The notes beneath the pieces are model-generated. The model was not told the DNA's origin, ran no database searches, and worked only from the letters and a program-made list of their open reading frames with translations. DNA of 64,000 bases from Micromonospora echinospora (GTDB lineage: Bacteria > Actinomycetota > Actinomycetes > Mycobacteriales > Micromonosporaceae). This document shows positions 1 to 8,375 of the stretch, in pieces. The stretch's first letter is position 1; each line of letters starts with the position of its first letter. Where the stretch lies: contig NZ_LT607413.1 of assembly GCF_900091495.1 (NCBI RefSeq), positions 2,728,001 to 2,792,000 on the forward strand. The letters are read 5' to 3'. The translations under genes were made by a program, and so were the position numbers.

Positions 1-1
1 C

Positions 2-349
2 GAACCGGAGTGGGCGGGAGCCTCCGGTATCGCCCTGCTCACCGAGAGCGCCCGCCGGGTGCGCGCTGCCGGCTTCGAGATCGGCAACGTCTCGGTGCAG
101 GTGGTCGGCAACCGTCCGAAGATCGGCCCCCGCCGGGACGAGGCGCAGCGGGTGCTCACCGAGGCGGTCGGCGCACCAGTGTCGCTGGCCGCCGCGACCA
201 CCGACGGACTCGGCTTCACCGGCCGGGGAGAGGGGCTGGCCGGCGTCGCGGTGGCCCTGGTGTACCCGCTGGACCCGCCCGCCCCGGCCGGTCAGGCGAA
301 CGCCTCCGGCGCCGCACACGAGCACGGCGGCGAGGACGACCCGGCATGA
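2..349 (+). CDS. ispF: 2-C-methyl-D-erythritol 2,4-cyclodiphosphate synthase, C-terminal part (5' end outside window)
   Basis: IspF converts CDP-methylerythritol 2-phosphate to the cyclic diphosphate in the cytosolic MEP isoprenoid pathway. The visible 115 codons hold the family's C-terminal half: the [10 protein letters not shown] strand, the NRPKIGP segment, and the closing [13 protein letters not shown] motif that borders the CDP pocket. The frame is open to the left edge, so the metal-binding N-terminal half is missing only because of the window. A 25-residue Gly/Ala/His/Glu-rich tail follows the normal end. The stop overlaps the start of the next gene (ATGA), indicating translational coupling. 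Confidence 0.93.
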   Translation, partial: EPEWAGASGIALLTESARRVRAAGFEIGNVSVQVVGNRPKIGPRRDEAQRVLTEAVGAPVSLAAATTDGLGFTGRGEGLAGVAVALVYPLDPPAPAGQANASGAAHEHGGEDDPA

Positions 350-1359
350 CCGAGGAGACCGAGTCCGCGGAGAGTTACCTCCAACGCGCCCAACTCCTCG
401 CCGAGTTGGGCCGCTACGACGAGGCGGCCGGCGAACTCGCCCACCTGCTCGCCCGGGACCCGACCCACGCCCCGGCGTTGACCATGCTGGCCCGGGTGCA
501 CCTGGCGGCCGGCCGCGCCGCCGAGTCGCTCACCGCCGCCGAGTCGGCCGCGGCAGCCGCGCCCGGCGTGGTCGAACCCCTGGTCGCGCGGGGACTGGCC
601 CTGTCCGACCTGGAGCGGTACGCCGAGGCCGCCCGTACCGCTGACGAGATCCTGGCGCTCGGGCCGGACGACGCGTACGCCCAGCGCAGCGCGGCGGCGA
701 TCCTGGCCGGCGCGCGCAACGGACAGCCGGCGCTCAACGCGGCGTGGCGCGGGGTGGAACTGGCCCCCGAGGAGCCGCAGGCGCACCTGGTGCTCGGCCT
801 GGTCGCCGCCCGGCTGGAACTGTTCGACCTGGCCGAGCGGGCGTACTCCGAGGCGTTGCGCCTCGACCCGGAACTGGGCGAGGCGCAGCACGACATCGGC
901 GTCATCCGGCTGGAGCAGCGGCGCTACGCCGAAGCGCTGGAGCACCTGGCCGCCGCTGCGTCGATCAGCCCCGGCCGGGTCGACTCGGGGCGGACCATCT
1001 CCGACGGGTTACGCCGGCTGGTGCTCTACGGCGCCGGCTGGTCCCTGGTGGCCACCGTCCTGGTGGCCTGCCTGGCCGCCGGGAGCGGCGGGCTGTCCCG
1101 GGGCTTCGCGGCGGTCGCCGCGCTCGGCGGGGCGCTGGTGGTGTGGCGGTACGCCGCGAAGGTGCCCAACCTGACCAGCGCGATCCTTCCCGGCCTGCTG
1201 CGCACCGACCGGACGCTGGCCCTGGCCGTGTACGCGGTGGCCGCCGCGCCCGCCCTGATCCTGCTCTACGCCCTGGTCGGCACCCCCTGGCCGTTGGTGC
1301 TGGCGATCGCGGCGACGGCGGTCGCCGAACTCGCCGTGTTCTCCCGCCCGGTGCGCTGA
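346..1359 (+). CDS. TPR-repeat protein with C-terminal membrane segments
   Basis: A 337-residue protein whose first ~210 residues are tandem tetratricopeptide-like helix pairs (for example [44 protein letters not shown]). About four hydrophobic segments follow between residues ~225 and 331, then a short basic tail. This suggests a cytoplasmic protein-interaction domain tethered to the membrane; the partner is unknown. The start at 346 is chosen because it gives an ATGA overlap with ispF and matches where repeat homology begins; the frame is open further upstream but that part reads as a shadow of ispF. A palindromic element lies directly downstream. Confidence 0.85.
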   Translation: MTEETESAESYLQRAQLLAELGRYDEAAGELAHLLARDPTHAPALTMLARVHLAAGRAAESLTAAESAAAAAPGVVEPLVARGLALSDLERYAEAARTADEILALGPDDAYAQRSAAAILAGARNGQPALNAAWRGVELAPEEPQAHLVLGLVAARLELFDLAERAYSEALRLDPELGEAQHDIGVIRLEQRRYAEALEHLAAAASISPGRVDSGRTISDGLRRLVLYGAGWSLVATVLVACLAAGSGGLSRGFAAVAALGGALVVWRYAAKVPNLTSAILPGLLRTDRTLALAVYAVAAAPALILLYALVGTPWPLVLAIAATAVAELAVFSRPVR

Positions 1360-1370
1360 GCCCGCCCGGG

Positions 1371-1426
1371 TGGTAGCAGGGGACCCCTGTTACCGCTTTT
1401 TGACGTGCAGGGGTCCCCTGCTACCA
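1371..1426. repeat. Dispersed palindromic element, copy A (terminator-like)
   Basis: Two 19-base arms (TGGTAGCAGGGGACCCCTG at 1371-1389 and its reverse complement at 1408-1426) enclose an 18-base loop containing a T5 run. Each arm is itself nearly palindromic around GGGGACCCC. It sits between convergent genes. Related copies occur at 41340, 48368 and 55998. Confidence 0.85.
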
Positions 1427-1472
1427 CCTCAGCCGGAGCGACGAGGGGCGGTGCCGGAGCGGCGGTGCCGGG

Positions 1473-2639
1473 TCAGGGACGGCGGGCCCAGGTCCAGGCG
1501 TAGCCCGGGTCCTCGCACTCGGCCGCCGCGTCGCAGAGGTCCAGCGGGCGGAAGGTGTCGACCATGACGGCGAGTTCGTCGAAGTAGTCGGCGCCGATCG
1601 AGCGTTCCGCCGCGCCCGGCTGGGGACCGTGCGTGAAGCCGGACGGGTGCAGCGAGATCGACCCCTGCTCGATGCCGGAGCCGCGCCGGGCCTCATAGTT
1701 GCCGCCGGTGTAGAAGAGCATCTCGTCGGAGTCGACGTTGTGGTGGTTGTACGGCACCGGGATCGCGTCCGGGTGGTAGTCGACCTTGCGCGGCACGAAC
1801 GAGCAGATCACGAAGTTCGGCCCCTGGAAGGTCTGGTGCACCGGCGGGGGCTGGTGGATCCGACCGGTGATCGGCTCGAAGTCGTGGATGGAGAACGCCC
1901 AGGGGTAGAGGTGCCCGTCCCAGCCGACCACGTCGAACGGGTGGTGGGCGTAGACGTACCGCGTCCAGCCGCGCCGGTGCCGGACCAGGACCTCCACCTC
2001 CTCGCCGTCGACCAGCAGCGGCGCGTCCGGCCCCCGGACGTCGCGTTCGCAGTACGGGGAGTGCTCCAGGAACTGCCCCCGGACCGAGAGGTAGCGCTTG
2101 GGCGGGCCGACGTGCCCGGCCGCCTCGATCGCCAGCAGTCGGGCCGGCTCGTCGCCGGTGGGCACCAGGCGGTGGATCGTCGAGGTGGGGATGACGACGT
2201 AGTCGCCGGCGACCGCGTCGAGCACGCCGAACGTCGACTCCACCTGGAGCGAGCCGGACTCGACGTAGAGGCAGTGGTCGCCGGTGGCGTCCCGGAACAG
2301 CGGCGACGGCCGGTCGGCGAGCACGTACGCGATCCGTACGTCGTCGTTGGCGAGCAGGTACCGCCGGCCCAGCACCGGGTCGGCGGGGCCGCCGTCGAGC
2401 TTGTGGGTGCGCAGGTGGCGGGGCTTCAGCGGCAGGTTCGGCACCCGGGTCACCGCCGGTGGGGTGAACTCCTCGGCGGCGACGATCGCGGTAGGGGCGT
2501 ACCGGTGGTAGAGCAGGGACGAGTCGGAGGAGAAGCCTTCCTGACCCATCAGTTCCTCGGCGTACAGGCTGCCGTCGGGCTGGCGGAACTGGGTGTGGCG
2601 CTTGCGCGGCACCTCTCCGACGCTGCGGTAGTACGGCAT
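1473..2639 (-). CDS. hgmA: Homogentisate 1,2-dioxygenase
   Basis: Cytosolic non-haem Fe(II) enzyme that opens the ring of homogentisate to maleylacetoacetate in tyrosine/phenylalanine breakdown. The 388-residue product has the family pattern throughout. The C-terminal cupin carries the expected iron ligands: His and Glu in the NHHNVDSDEM segment (near residues 300 and 306) and His in HPSGFTHGPQ (near 337). It is somewhat shorter than the human enzyme. The ATG at 2639 is preceded by a strong Shine-Dalgarno (AGGAGG). It diverges from the fahA operon across ~94 bases, so both pathway ends may share a control region. Confidence 0.95.
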   Translation of the reverse strand: MPYYRSVGEVPRKRHTQFRQPDGSLYAEELMGQEGFSSDSSLLYHRYAPTAIVAAEEFTPPAVTRVPNLPLKPRHLRTHKLDGGPADPVLGRRYLLANDDVRIAYVLADRPSPLFRDATGDHCLYVESGSLQVESTFGVLDAVAGDYVVIPTSTIHRLVPTGDEPARLLAIEAAGHVGPPKRYLSVRGQFLEHSPYCERDVRGPDAPLLVDGEEVEVLVRHRRGWTRYVYAHHPFDVVGWDGHLYPWAFSIHDFEPITGRIHQPPPVHQTFQGPNFVICSFVPRKVDYHPDAIPVPYNHHNVDSDEMLFYTGGNYEARRGSGIEQGSISLHPSGFTHGPQPGAAERSIGADYFDELAVMVDTFRPLDLCDAAAECEDPGYAWTWARRP

Positions 2640-2733
2640 CTCGCCTCCTGATCAGTCCCAGGCACCGGCCGAGTGTGTCCGATAGTCGGACGCTGTTGTC
2701 CGCTACTCGTAGCGTCCCGTAGATTCTTGTCTC
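2640..2733. promoter_or_regulatory. Divergent promoter region hgmA / fahA operon
   Basis: The only spacer between hgmA (-) and the fahA operon (+). It is visibly less G+C-rich than its surroundings (segment with TCCGATAGTCGGACGC, itself an inverted repeat, near 2678-2693). It must hold both promoters; no operator can be assigned from sequence alone. Confidence 0.5.
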
Positions 2734-3702
2734 GTGTCAACGCAGGTGCCCCGGTTCCTCGCCGGACTCGTCGACGACGCTGCGGTCTTCCCGCCCGGCA
2801 GCGCGTCCCTGCCCGACGCCCTCGCCGCCCACCGCCGGCACCGCGCCTCCTGGTACGCCGACCTGGTCGGCCCGCTGCTCGCGCCGGCCTCGGCCCTGCC
2901 CGACCTGGCCCGGCTCCTCGACGCGTCGGAGCAGACGGACACCGGCGGAGGCGACCACGAGTCCCGGTCGGCGGGCGTCGACGGGAACGAGTCCCGGTCG
3001 GCGGGCGTCGACGGGAACGGCTCCCGGCGGGCGACCACCGGGCGGCTCGACGTCGGTGTGATCGGGGACGTCCCGCTCGACCGACTCGGGACGGCCTGCG
3101 CGGCGGCCGACCCCCGGCTGCGCGTACGTCAGGTGGAGGCGGCGGTCGCCCGACGCGGCGAGGACCCGCTGCCCGGACTCGCCGAACTGGCCGCCCTCGC
3201 CGCCGGCCACCCCGACCTCGACGTGTACGCCGAGATCCCGCTGGCCTGGGGCCTGATGAACGCCCTCGACCAACTCGCCGAGCAGCGGTCCGCCGGCCTC
3301 CGGATCGCGGCCAAGTTCCGCACCGGCGGACTGGCCGCCGAACTCTTCCCCACTCCCGGCGAACTGGCCACGGTGGTCTGCGCCTGTCGCGACCGGAAGC
3401 TGCCCTTCAAGCTCACGGCCGGGCTGCACCACGCGACCCGCCACCTCGACCCGGAGACCGGGTTCACCCACCACGGCTTCGTCAACGTGCTGGCCGCCGT
3501 GGGCGTGGCGGCCGAGGGCGCCGGGGTGAAGGAGGTCACCGAGGTGCTGACCAGGACCGATCCGCGTCCGCTGCTCCAGCAGGTGGAGCCCGGACGCGAC
3601 GAGGCGCGCCCCCTCTGGGTGGGCTTCGGCTCGTGCAGCGTGCAGGAACCCCTGACCGACCTGATCCGGCTGGGGCTGGTGGACGGAGGCTGGACTCGAT
3701 GA
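2734..3702 (+). CDS. Conserved protein of unknown function in the fahA operon
   Basis: A 322-residue, probably cytosolic protein without a recognised domain, signal peptide or membrane segment. Recognisable stretches include AGLVDDAAVFPPG near the N-terminus, LDVYAEIPL in the middle and LPFKLTAGLHHA near residue 225. It overlaps fahA by ATGA, so a role connected with tyrosine degradation is likely but unproven. Residues ~76-95 are two identical copies of a 10-residue unit (ESRSAGVDGN) encoded by an exact 30-base tandem repeat, probably a disordered loop that varies by slippage. GTG start at 2734. Confidence 0.8.
   Translation: MSTQVPRFLAGLVDDAAVFPPGSASLPDALAAHRRHRASWYADLVGPLLAPASALPDLARLLDASEQTDTGGGDHESRSAGVDGNESRSAGVDGNGSRRATTGRLDVGVIGDVPLDRLGTACAAADPRLRVRQVEAAVARRGEDPLPGLAELAALAAGHPDLDVYAEIPLAWGLMNALDQLAEQRSAGLRIAAKFRTGGLAAELFPTPGELATVVCACRDRKLPFKLTAGLHHATRHLDPETGFTHHGFVNVLAAVGVAAEGAGVKEVTEVLTRTDPRPLLQQVEPGRDEARPLWVGFGSCSVQEPLTDLIRLGLVDGGWTR
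2959..3018 (+). repeat. 30-base in-frame tandem repeat, two exact copies
   Basis: Two identical 30-base units (2959-2988, 2989-3018), with the first bases of a third decayed copy after them. Being a multiple of three, the repeat adds whole 10-residue units to the product. Confidence 0.9.
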
Positions 3703-4892
3703 GCTGGGTGACGGGTGCCGCGGGGTCGCCGTACGGCGTGACGAACCTGCCGTACGGAGTGTTCCGGCACGGCGGGCGGGAACCCCGGATCGGCGTACGC
3801 GTCGCGGATCTCGTGCTCGACCTGACCGGCGCGGAGGAGGCCGGGCTGGTGCTGGCCGCCGGGGCGTTCGGTCGGCCCACGCTGAACGACTTCATGGCGC
3901 TCGGGCGTCCGCAGTGGACGGCCGTCCGGCAGCGTCTGGTCGAGCTGCTCACCGACCCGCAGCACCGGCCGGCGGTGGAGCCGCTGCTGGTGCCGCTCGC
4001 CGAGGTGGAGATGGCCCTGCCGTTCGAGGTCGCCGACTACGTCGACTTCTACTCGTCGGAGCACCACGCGTCGAACGTCGGGCAGATCTTCCGCCCCGGC
4101 CAGCCGCCGCTGCTGCCGAACTGGAAGCACCTGCCGGTCGGGTACCACGGCCGGGCCGGCACGGTGGTGGTCTCCGGCACGCCGGTGGTCCGCCCGTGCG
4201 GGCAGCGCGCCGCCGACGGTCCGGTCTTCGGCCCCTCCGTGCGCCTCGACATCGAGGCCGAGGTCGGCTTCGTGGTGGGCGTCGGTTCGCCGTTGGGCCA
4301 CCGGGTCTCCGCCGACGACCTCACCGACCACGTCTTCGGCGTGGTGCTGGTCAACGACTGGTCGGCGCGGGACATCCAGGCGTGGGAGTACCAGCCCCTC
4401 GGCCCGTTCCTCGGCAAGTCCTTCGCCACCTCGATCTCGGCCTGGGTCACCCCGTTGGACGCGCTCGCCGACGCCTTCGTGCCGGCCCCGGAACAGGACC
4501 CGACCGTGCTCGACTACCTGCGGGACGTCCCGCACCGGGGACTGGACCTGCGGCTGACCGTGGAGTGGAACGGCGAGCGGGTCAGCGAGCCACCCTTCGC
4601 CGGTATGTACTGGACCCCGGCCCAGCAGCTCGCCCACCTGACCGTCAACGGCGCGTCGCTGCGGACCGGCGACCTGTACGCCTCGGGTACCGTGTCCGGC
4701 CCCGAGCGTGGCCAGGCCGGCTCGTTCCTGGAGCTGACCTGGGGTGGCAGCGAGCCGGTCCGGGTCGGCGACGGGACCCGCACCTTCCTGGAGGACGGGG
4801 ACACGGTCACCGTGACGGCCACCGCGCCCGGCCCGGACGGCACCGTCATCGCACTCGGCGAGGTGACCGGCACCATCCTCCCCGCCACCTGA
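3699..4892 (+). CDS. fahA: Fumarylacetoacetase
   Basis: Hydrolyses fumarylacetoacetate to fumarate and acetoacetate, the last step of tyrosine degradation. The 397 residues show the N-terminal SH3-like part, then the catalytic fold with VDFYSSEHHASNVG (metal Asp and catalytic His), PVGYHGRAG, LDIEAEVGFVVG (metal-binding Glu pair) and LVNDWSARDIQAWEYQPLGPF (metal Asp and Lys-containing loop). Length is slightly below the mammalian enzyme. ATG at 3699 overlaps the stop of the preceding gene; the open frame extends upstream but without homology. The 3' end, including the stop codon, is duplicated just downstream. Confidence 0.95.
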   Translation: MSWVTGAAGSPYGVTNLPYGVFRHGGREPRIGVRVADLVLDLTGAEEAGLVLAAGAFGRPTLNDFMALGRPQWTAVRQRLVELLTDPQHRPAVEPLLVPLAEVEMALPFEVADYVDFYSSEHHASNVGQIFRPGQPPLLPNWKHLPVGYHGRAGTVVVSGTPVVRPCGQRAADGPVFGPSVRLDIEAEVGFVVGVGSPLGHRVSADDLTDHVFGVVLVNDWSARDIQAWEYQPLGPFLGKSFATSISAWVTPLDALADAFVPAPEQDPTVLDYLRDVPHRGLDLRLTVEWNGERVSEPPFAGMYWTPAQQLAHLTVNGASLRTGDLYASGTVSGPERGQAGSFLELTWGGSEPVRVGDGTRTFLEDGDTVTVTATAPGPDGTVIALGEVTGTILPAT

Positions 4893-4922
4893 CCGCCGAC
4901 GGATCCGGCCACCTGACCGCCG
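4884..4922 (+). repeat. Stop-spanning direct repeat at the 3' end of fahA
   Basis: A 15-base unit GCCACCTGACCGCCG, containing the fahA stop codon, occurs at 4884-4898 and again at 4908-4922. See the matching cases at 7217, 55891 and 57387. Confidence 0.85.
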
Positions 4923-5146
4923 GCGGTTCGGCCGAACGACCGTCGACAGGATCCCGCCGAGCGACCGCCGGGCGGGGCCCGGTGGACGGTCCACCGGTCC
5001 GGTCCGTCGCCGCAGGTCGACCGTCCCCCGGTCGCACAAGGGGTCCGACCGGTGTCTTCGCCTCCTCCGTTGATCGTCCCGGATCCCGCCGCCCGCCAGG
5101 GCGGCGGCAGTCGTGGGACGTCCCACCGGACAGGGAGGTAAGCGAG

Positions 5147-5356
5147 ATGAACGATCTCGTCGGCGCCGTCTGGCGCAAGAGCAGCCGCTCCAACGACCAG
5201 GGGCTCTGCGTGGAGGTGGCGGACAACGTGGTCGCCACCCTCGGCGTGGTCGGCGTGCGTGACTCCAAGGACCTGACCGGTCCCACGCTCGCGGTCAGCC
5301 CGCCGGGGTGGTCGGCGTTCGTCGCCGGGCTGCGTAGGGGAGAACTGCGGCCCTGA
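5147..5356 (+). CDS. DUF397 domain protein
   Basis: A 69-residue protein with the DUF397 hallmarks: WRKSSRSNDQGLCVEVAD near the N-terminus, VGVRDSKD in the middle, and a C-terminal W-x-A-F segment. In streptomycetes and relatives such small proteins usually sit next to an XRE/DUF5753 regulator as its small partner. No such neighbour is present here, so this is an orphan copy. ATG at 5147 with a GGGAGGT Shine-Dalgarno. The 254 bases before it (4893-5146) hold only degenerate GACCGCCG-type repeats. Confidence 0.85.
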   Translation: MNDLVGAVWRKSSRSNDQGLCVEVADNVVATLGVVGVRDSKDLTGPTLAVSPPGWSAFVAGLRRGELRP

Positions 5357-5525
5357 GCCCGGTGGATCCGGCGGTCGAGAGGTTCGGCGTCGCCCACTGC
5401 CGGGCGGAACGTGAACCTCCGACCGCCGACCATCGGGTCGGATGCCGGGGTGTCGGGCCGCTCGGGCGCCACCTGCGCCGGTGCGGGGCTCCTTCGCTGG
5501 GTAGGGTGCCGGGCGGAGGTGGGTC

Positions 5526-6812
5526 ATGGGGATCCCGAAGGGCCGGCGGCGGATCGTCGTCGCGGTCGCGGCGCTGCTCGTCGCCGGGCTGGCCGCCGCC
5601 ACCGTGTACCGGGTGCTCGCCCCGGCCGAGGTCGTCACCGTGGCCCGTGGGGAACGGCCGTCGGCGGTCGAGCCGGAGGTCGGTCCGGTCGGGCGCTTCT
5701 CCACCGCCCCGCTGATCGTCGACGGTCGGCTGCGGGTGTACGCGACGACCCGGCAGGTCTGGGCCGACGAGCCGGTCGACGACCGCCAACGGAACACCCC
5801 GTACTGGTCGTACCGGCGGTGGCCGGCCCAGCTCAACGGGGTGGTGGCCGCCGGGACGACGGTGGTGAGCCGTTGGTCGGACGGGCGGCTGGTGGCCCTC
5901 GACGCCGACACCGGCCGGGTCGCCTGGCAGGCGGACGCCCCCGCCCCGCAGGAGGGCTACACGGGGCGGCGTACCGGCGCGGGAACCGTCTGGCAGCCGT
6001 CCGGCCTGCACACCGCCACCGGTCCGGGCGGGACGGTGGTGGTCGTCGTCGGCGACCGGCAGTTGCAGGGAACCGACCTGACCACCGGTCGGCAGCTCTG
6101 GCGGGCCGACGTCGACCCTGGTTGCCGTACCGATGTCGGGACCACCGTCGCGGGTCTCCTCGCCACGCTGGACCGGTGCGCGGGCAGCCCGGTCGTCGAG
6201 TTCCGCGCTGCCACCAGCGGCGCGGTGGTCGAACGCTGGAGCCCGCCGGGGGCGGGCGCGGAGGTGATCGTCACCCCGACCGGATGCACCACCGCCCGTT
6301 CGAACTGCGGCGGTCTGCACATCACCGAGACCGGGAGCGCCGACCCGGGCGGCGGGGGCGCGGCCGGCGAGGACGGTGGCCGGGGCTGGCTGGTCGACGG
6401 CAGGTCGCCCGTGGCCGCCCTGGGCCTCGACCGCGCCGGCACGGTGCTCGTCGGGGAGGTCGGTGTCTCGGTGGTCGACGGGATGGTGGTGGCCCGCTCG
6501 GCGCTCACCGGCGACGAGCTGTGGCGTCGGGTCGACCTCGGCCCGGGAACCACGGTGGTCGCCGCGCAGCCGGGCCGCGTGCACCTGCTGACCGGGGAGA
6601 AGGAACTGGTCACCCTCGACCCGGCCGACGGCGTCGAGCGGTCCCGCTTCCGGTTCACGGTCGGTCGTGACGGGACGGGCTGGACGCCGGGGCTGGGCTA
6701 CGCGGCCGGCGGGTACGTCGGGCTGGAGCGTCTGCGTACCCCGGTCGACGCGTCCGGGGACGACCAGCGGTACTACGCGATGGCCGAGCCGGTGGTGCTT
6801 GCCGCGATCTGA
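5526..6812 (+). CDS. Membrane-anchored PQQ-like beta-propeller protein
   Basis: A 428-residue protein: basic N-terminus followed by one hydrophobic segment (residues ~10-30, VVAVAALLVAGLAAATVYRV), then an extracytoplasmic region rich in beta-propeller blades of the pattern LVALDADTGRVAW, LQGTDLTTGRQLW, LVTLDPADGVERS. Paired cysteines occur in the central blades (PGCRTD, DRCAGS, TGCTTARSNCGG). Probably a lipid-free, uncleaved membrane-anchored sensor or scaffold; ligand unknown. A second protein of the same design lies at 15612. ATG at 5526 follows a GGAGGTGGGTC Shine-Dalgarno-like stretch. Confidence 0.8.
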   Translation: MGIPKGRRRIVVAVAALLVAGLAAATVYRVLAPAEVVTVARGERPSAVEPEVGPVGRFSTAPLIVDGRLRVYATTRQVWADEPVDDRQRNTPYWSYRRWPAQLNGVVAAGTTVVSRWSDGRLVALDADTGRVAWQADAPAPQEGYTGRRTGAGTVWQPSGLHTATGPGGTVVVVVGDRQLQGTDLTTGRQLWRADVDPGCRTDVGTTVAGLLATLDRCAGSPVVEFRAATSGAVVERWSPPGAGAEVIVTPTGCTTARSNCGGLHITETGSADPGGGGAAGEDGGRGWLVDGRSPVAALGLDRAGTVLVGEVGVSVVDGMVVARSALTGDELWRRVDLGPGTTVVAAQPGRVHLLTGEKELVTLDPADGVERSRFRFTVGRDGTGWTPGLGYAAGGYVGLERLRTPVDASGDDQRYYAMAEPVVLAAI

Positions 6813-6906
6813 CATCCCTACGGGGTGCCAGGACCCGAAGCCGCGTCGCGATCTGCCCGGAAAGGGTAGTTTTCTAGTTCATCGGCGTGGAGAAGGGGGC
6901 CCGGGA

Positions 6907-7230
6907 ATGGTCGGCGCGGGAACCAGCTGGCCGGCGGGTGGTGTGCTCGTCGTCGCGGCGGCACTGCTGCTGCCCGCTCCGGCCGACGCGGCAGTCCGGG
7001 CGTCCGTCGTGTCGGCCGTACGGGCCGAGCCGTCGGCGGGGACCGGGGTCACCTTCGAGGTGGTGCCGGCCCAACCCACGGTGGCACCGACCCAGCCCGC
7101 GCCCACCCAGCCCGGTGGCGCGCTGCCGGTGACCGGATTCGGCCTGAGCCGGTGGGTCGCTCTGGTGACGCTCGGACTTGCCCTGCTGGTGGTCGGTTGG
7201 TGGGCGGCTCGCCGCCGACGTCCGGCCTGA
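6907..7230 (+). CDS. Small LPXTG-anchored surface protein
   Basis: A 107-residue secreted protein: signal peptide (residues ~1-31, ending PADAA), a short exposed stretch with Pro/Gln/Thr repeats (QPTVAPTQPAPTQP), then a sortase sorting signal: LPVTG at residues 73-77, a hydrophobic helix, and a basic tail (RRRRP). It would be covalently linked to peptidoglycan by a class E-like or other sortase encoded elsewhere. It is convergent with the DUF916-like/WxL-like pair, which recalls firmicute WxL surface clusters that also include a small LPXTG protein. ATG at 6907 with a GGAGAAGGGGG ribosome site. The last codons belong to a direct repeat. Confidence 0.75.
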   Translation: MVGAGTSWPAGGVLVVAAALLLPAPADAAVRASVVSAVRAEPSAGTGVTFEVVPAQPTVAPTQPAPTQPGGALPVTGFGLSRWVALVTLGLALLVVGWWAARRRRPA

Positions 7231-7307
7231 CCGGGTTGATCGCGGTGAGCCACGTCCGGCCTGACAAGTGGTCGGTGCCACGTCCGGCCCTGACCGGTGG
7301 TCGGTCG
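7217..7307 (+). repeat. Direct repeat spanning the stop of the small LPXTG gene
   Basis: The unit ACGTCCGGCCTGAC recurs at about 7218, 7252 and 7280 (the third copy has one extra C). The first copy contains the final codons and stop of the LPXTG gene. Confidence 0.75.
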
Positions 7308-7349
7308 CCGGGAGCCGCCTCCGGCCGGCCCCCCGCCTGGCGATTGGAC

Positions 7350-8375
7350 TCAGCGTCCGACCAGGATCCGCCGGCGGTACCGCCGGGCCAGCGTCGTCAG
7401 ACCGGCGACGACCAGCACTCCCGCTGCCGCTATCGCCACGTTCCACCAGGTGACCAGCTGGGAGAGGAACGTCCCCGGTTTCCCGGTCTCGCCGGGGTCG
7501 GGAAATTCGATCCGCCCGGTGGCGGTCTTCTTCACCCGGCCACTCTCCAGGTCGACCTGGAGCGTCCACGGCCCGTTCGACAGTTCCGCCGGGAAACGGG
7601 CGGTGACCTGCCCCGACTGCCCCGGTGCCAGGGTCGTGCCCTGCACCACGTCGAAGGGGCCAGCCCGGGTTCCGGCGGGTCCCTCGGTGAGGGCCACCTT
7701 TCCGGTCAGATCGAGGGCCCGGCCGCCGGTGTTCGTGACCCCGATGGCGACCGAGGGTTCGCCCTGCGGGCTCCGGGCCGGGATCAGGTCACCGATGGTG
7801 AAGTCGGAGGGCGGCTCGCCGCCGGGGCCGATGTCGAGGTACATCCGGACACCGACCCGGTGGGTCTGGGTGACCTGGCCCCCCGGCCGGGGCAGGGAGG
7901 TGGTGGACGCCCAGATCACCCCGTACCGTTCGCCGGCCGAGGCGGCGGGGGGCACCCGGATGGTCGCCCGGACCCGGGTTTCCGCCTGTGGACCCAGCTC
8001 GACCGTGGTGCGGTCCAGACTGATCCAGGAGGTGAGTTCGTTGGCGGCGCGTCCCTCGCCGAAGGTGAACTTGTTCTCCTCGAGGGTCGCCGCAGCCGGG
8101 TAGACGTCGATCCGTCGCCGCTCCTCGGTGCGATTGGTCACCAGGAGCTGCCGTGTGATCGTCTCGCCCGGCGGCAGGTGGTCGACAATGTAGCGCCGTG
8201 CCCGAGGGTCGTCGCGGCGATTGGTGGGGGCCTCCAGCAACCGGATGCCGATGCTGCCCTCGTCCGGGTCCGGCTCGGCCGCGCCGGCCCGGGTCGACAG
8301 ACCCGGGCCGGCGAGACAGAGCAGTGCCAGCGTGGCCGCAGCGGCCGACCGGCCCCGGCGGCTACGCCACCGAAT
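7350..8375 (-). CDS. DUF916-like membrane-anchored surface protein; start codon probably ATT
   Basis: About 341 residues if started at 8375: a basic N-region and hydrophobic signal segment (ATLALLCLAGPGLSTRAGA), an immunoglobulin-like domain with RYIVDHLPPGETITRQLLVTNRT and GERYGVIWAS (features of the DUF916/WxL-interacting family), a second beta domain (~residues 190-290), and a C-terminal membrane helix with a basic tail RRYRRR. The only standard start is a TTG at 8240, which would remove the whole signal peptide. Between the upstream in-frame stop (8379-8381) and 8240 there is no ATG, GTG or TTG; ATT at 8375 is the most plausible start and overlaps the end of the WxL-like gene by 14 bases. 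A frameshift in the assembly is the alternative. Confidence 0.7.
   Translation of the reverse strand: MRWRSRRGRSAAAATLALLCLAGPGLSTRAGAAEPDPDEGSIGIRLLEAPTNRRDDPRARRYIVDHLPPGETITRQLLVTNRTEERRRIDVYPAAATLEENKFTFGEGRAANELTSWISLDRTTVELGPQAETRVRATIRVPPAASAGERYGVIWASTTSLPRPGGQVTQTHRVGVRMYLDIGPGGEPPSDFTIGDLIPARSPQGEPSVAIGVTNTGGRALDLTGKVALTEGPAGTRAGPFDVVQGTTLAPGQSGQVTARFPAELSNGPWTLQVDLESGRVKKTATGRIEFPDPGETGKPGTFLSQLVTWWNVAIAAAGVLVVAGLTTLARRYRRRILVGR

Noticed and set aside
2673..3698. Open frame extending fahA far upstream
   Set aside because: This part overlaps the better supported 322-codon gene in another frame and encodes Arg/Pro-rich nonsense; fahA homology begins at 3699.
3129..6815. Large minus-strand open frames opposite fahA and the beta-propeller gene
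   Set aside because: Typical high-G+C antisense frames: Arg/Pro/Gly-rich, no domains, no ribosome sites.
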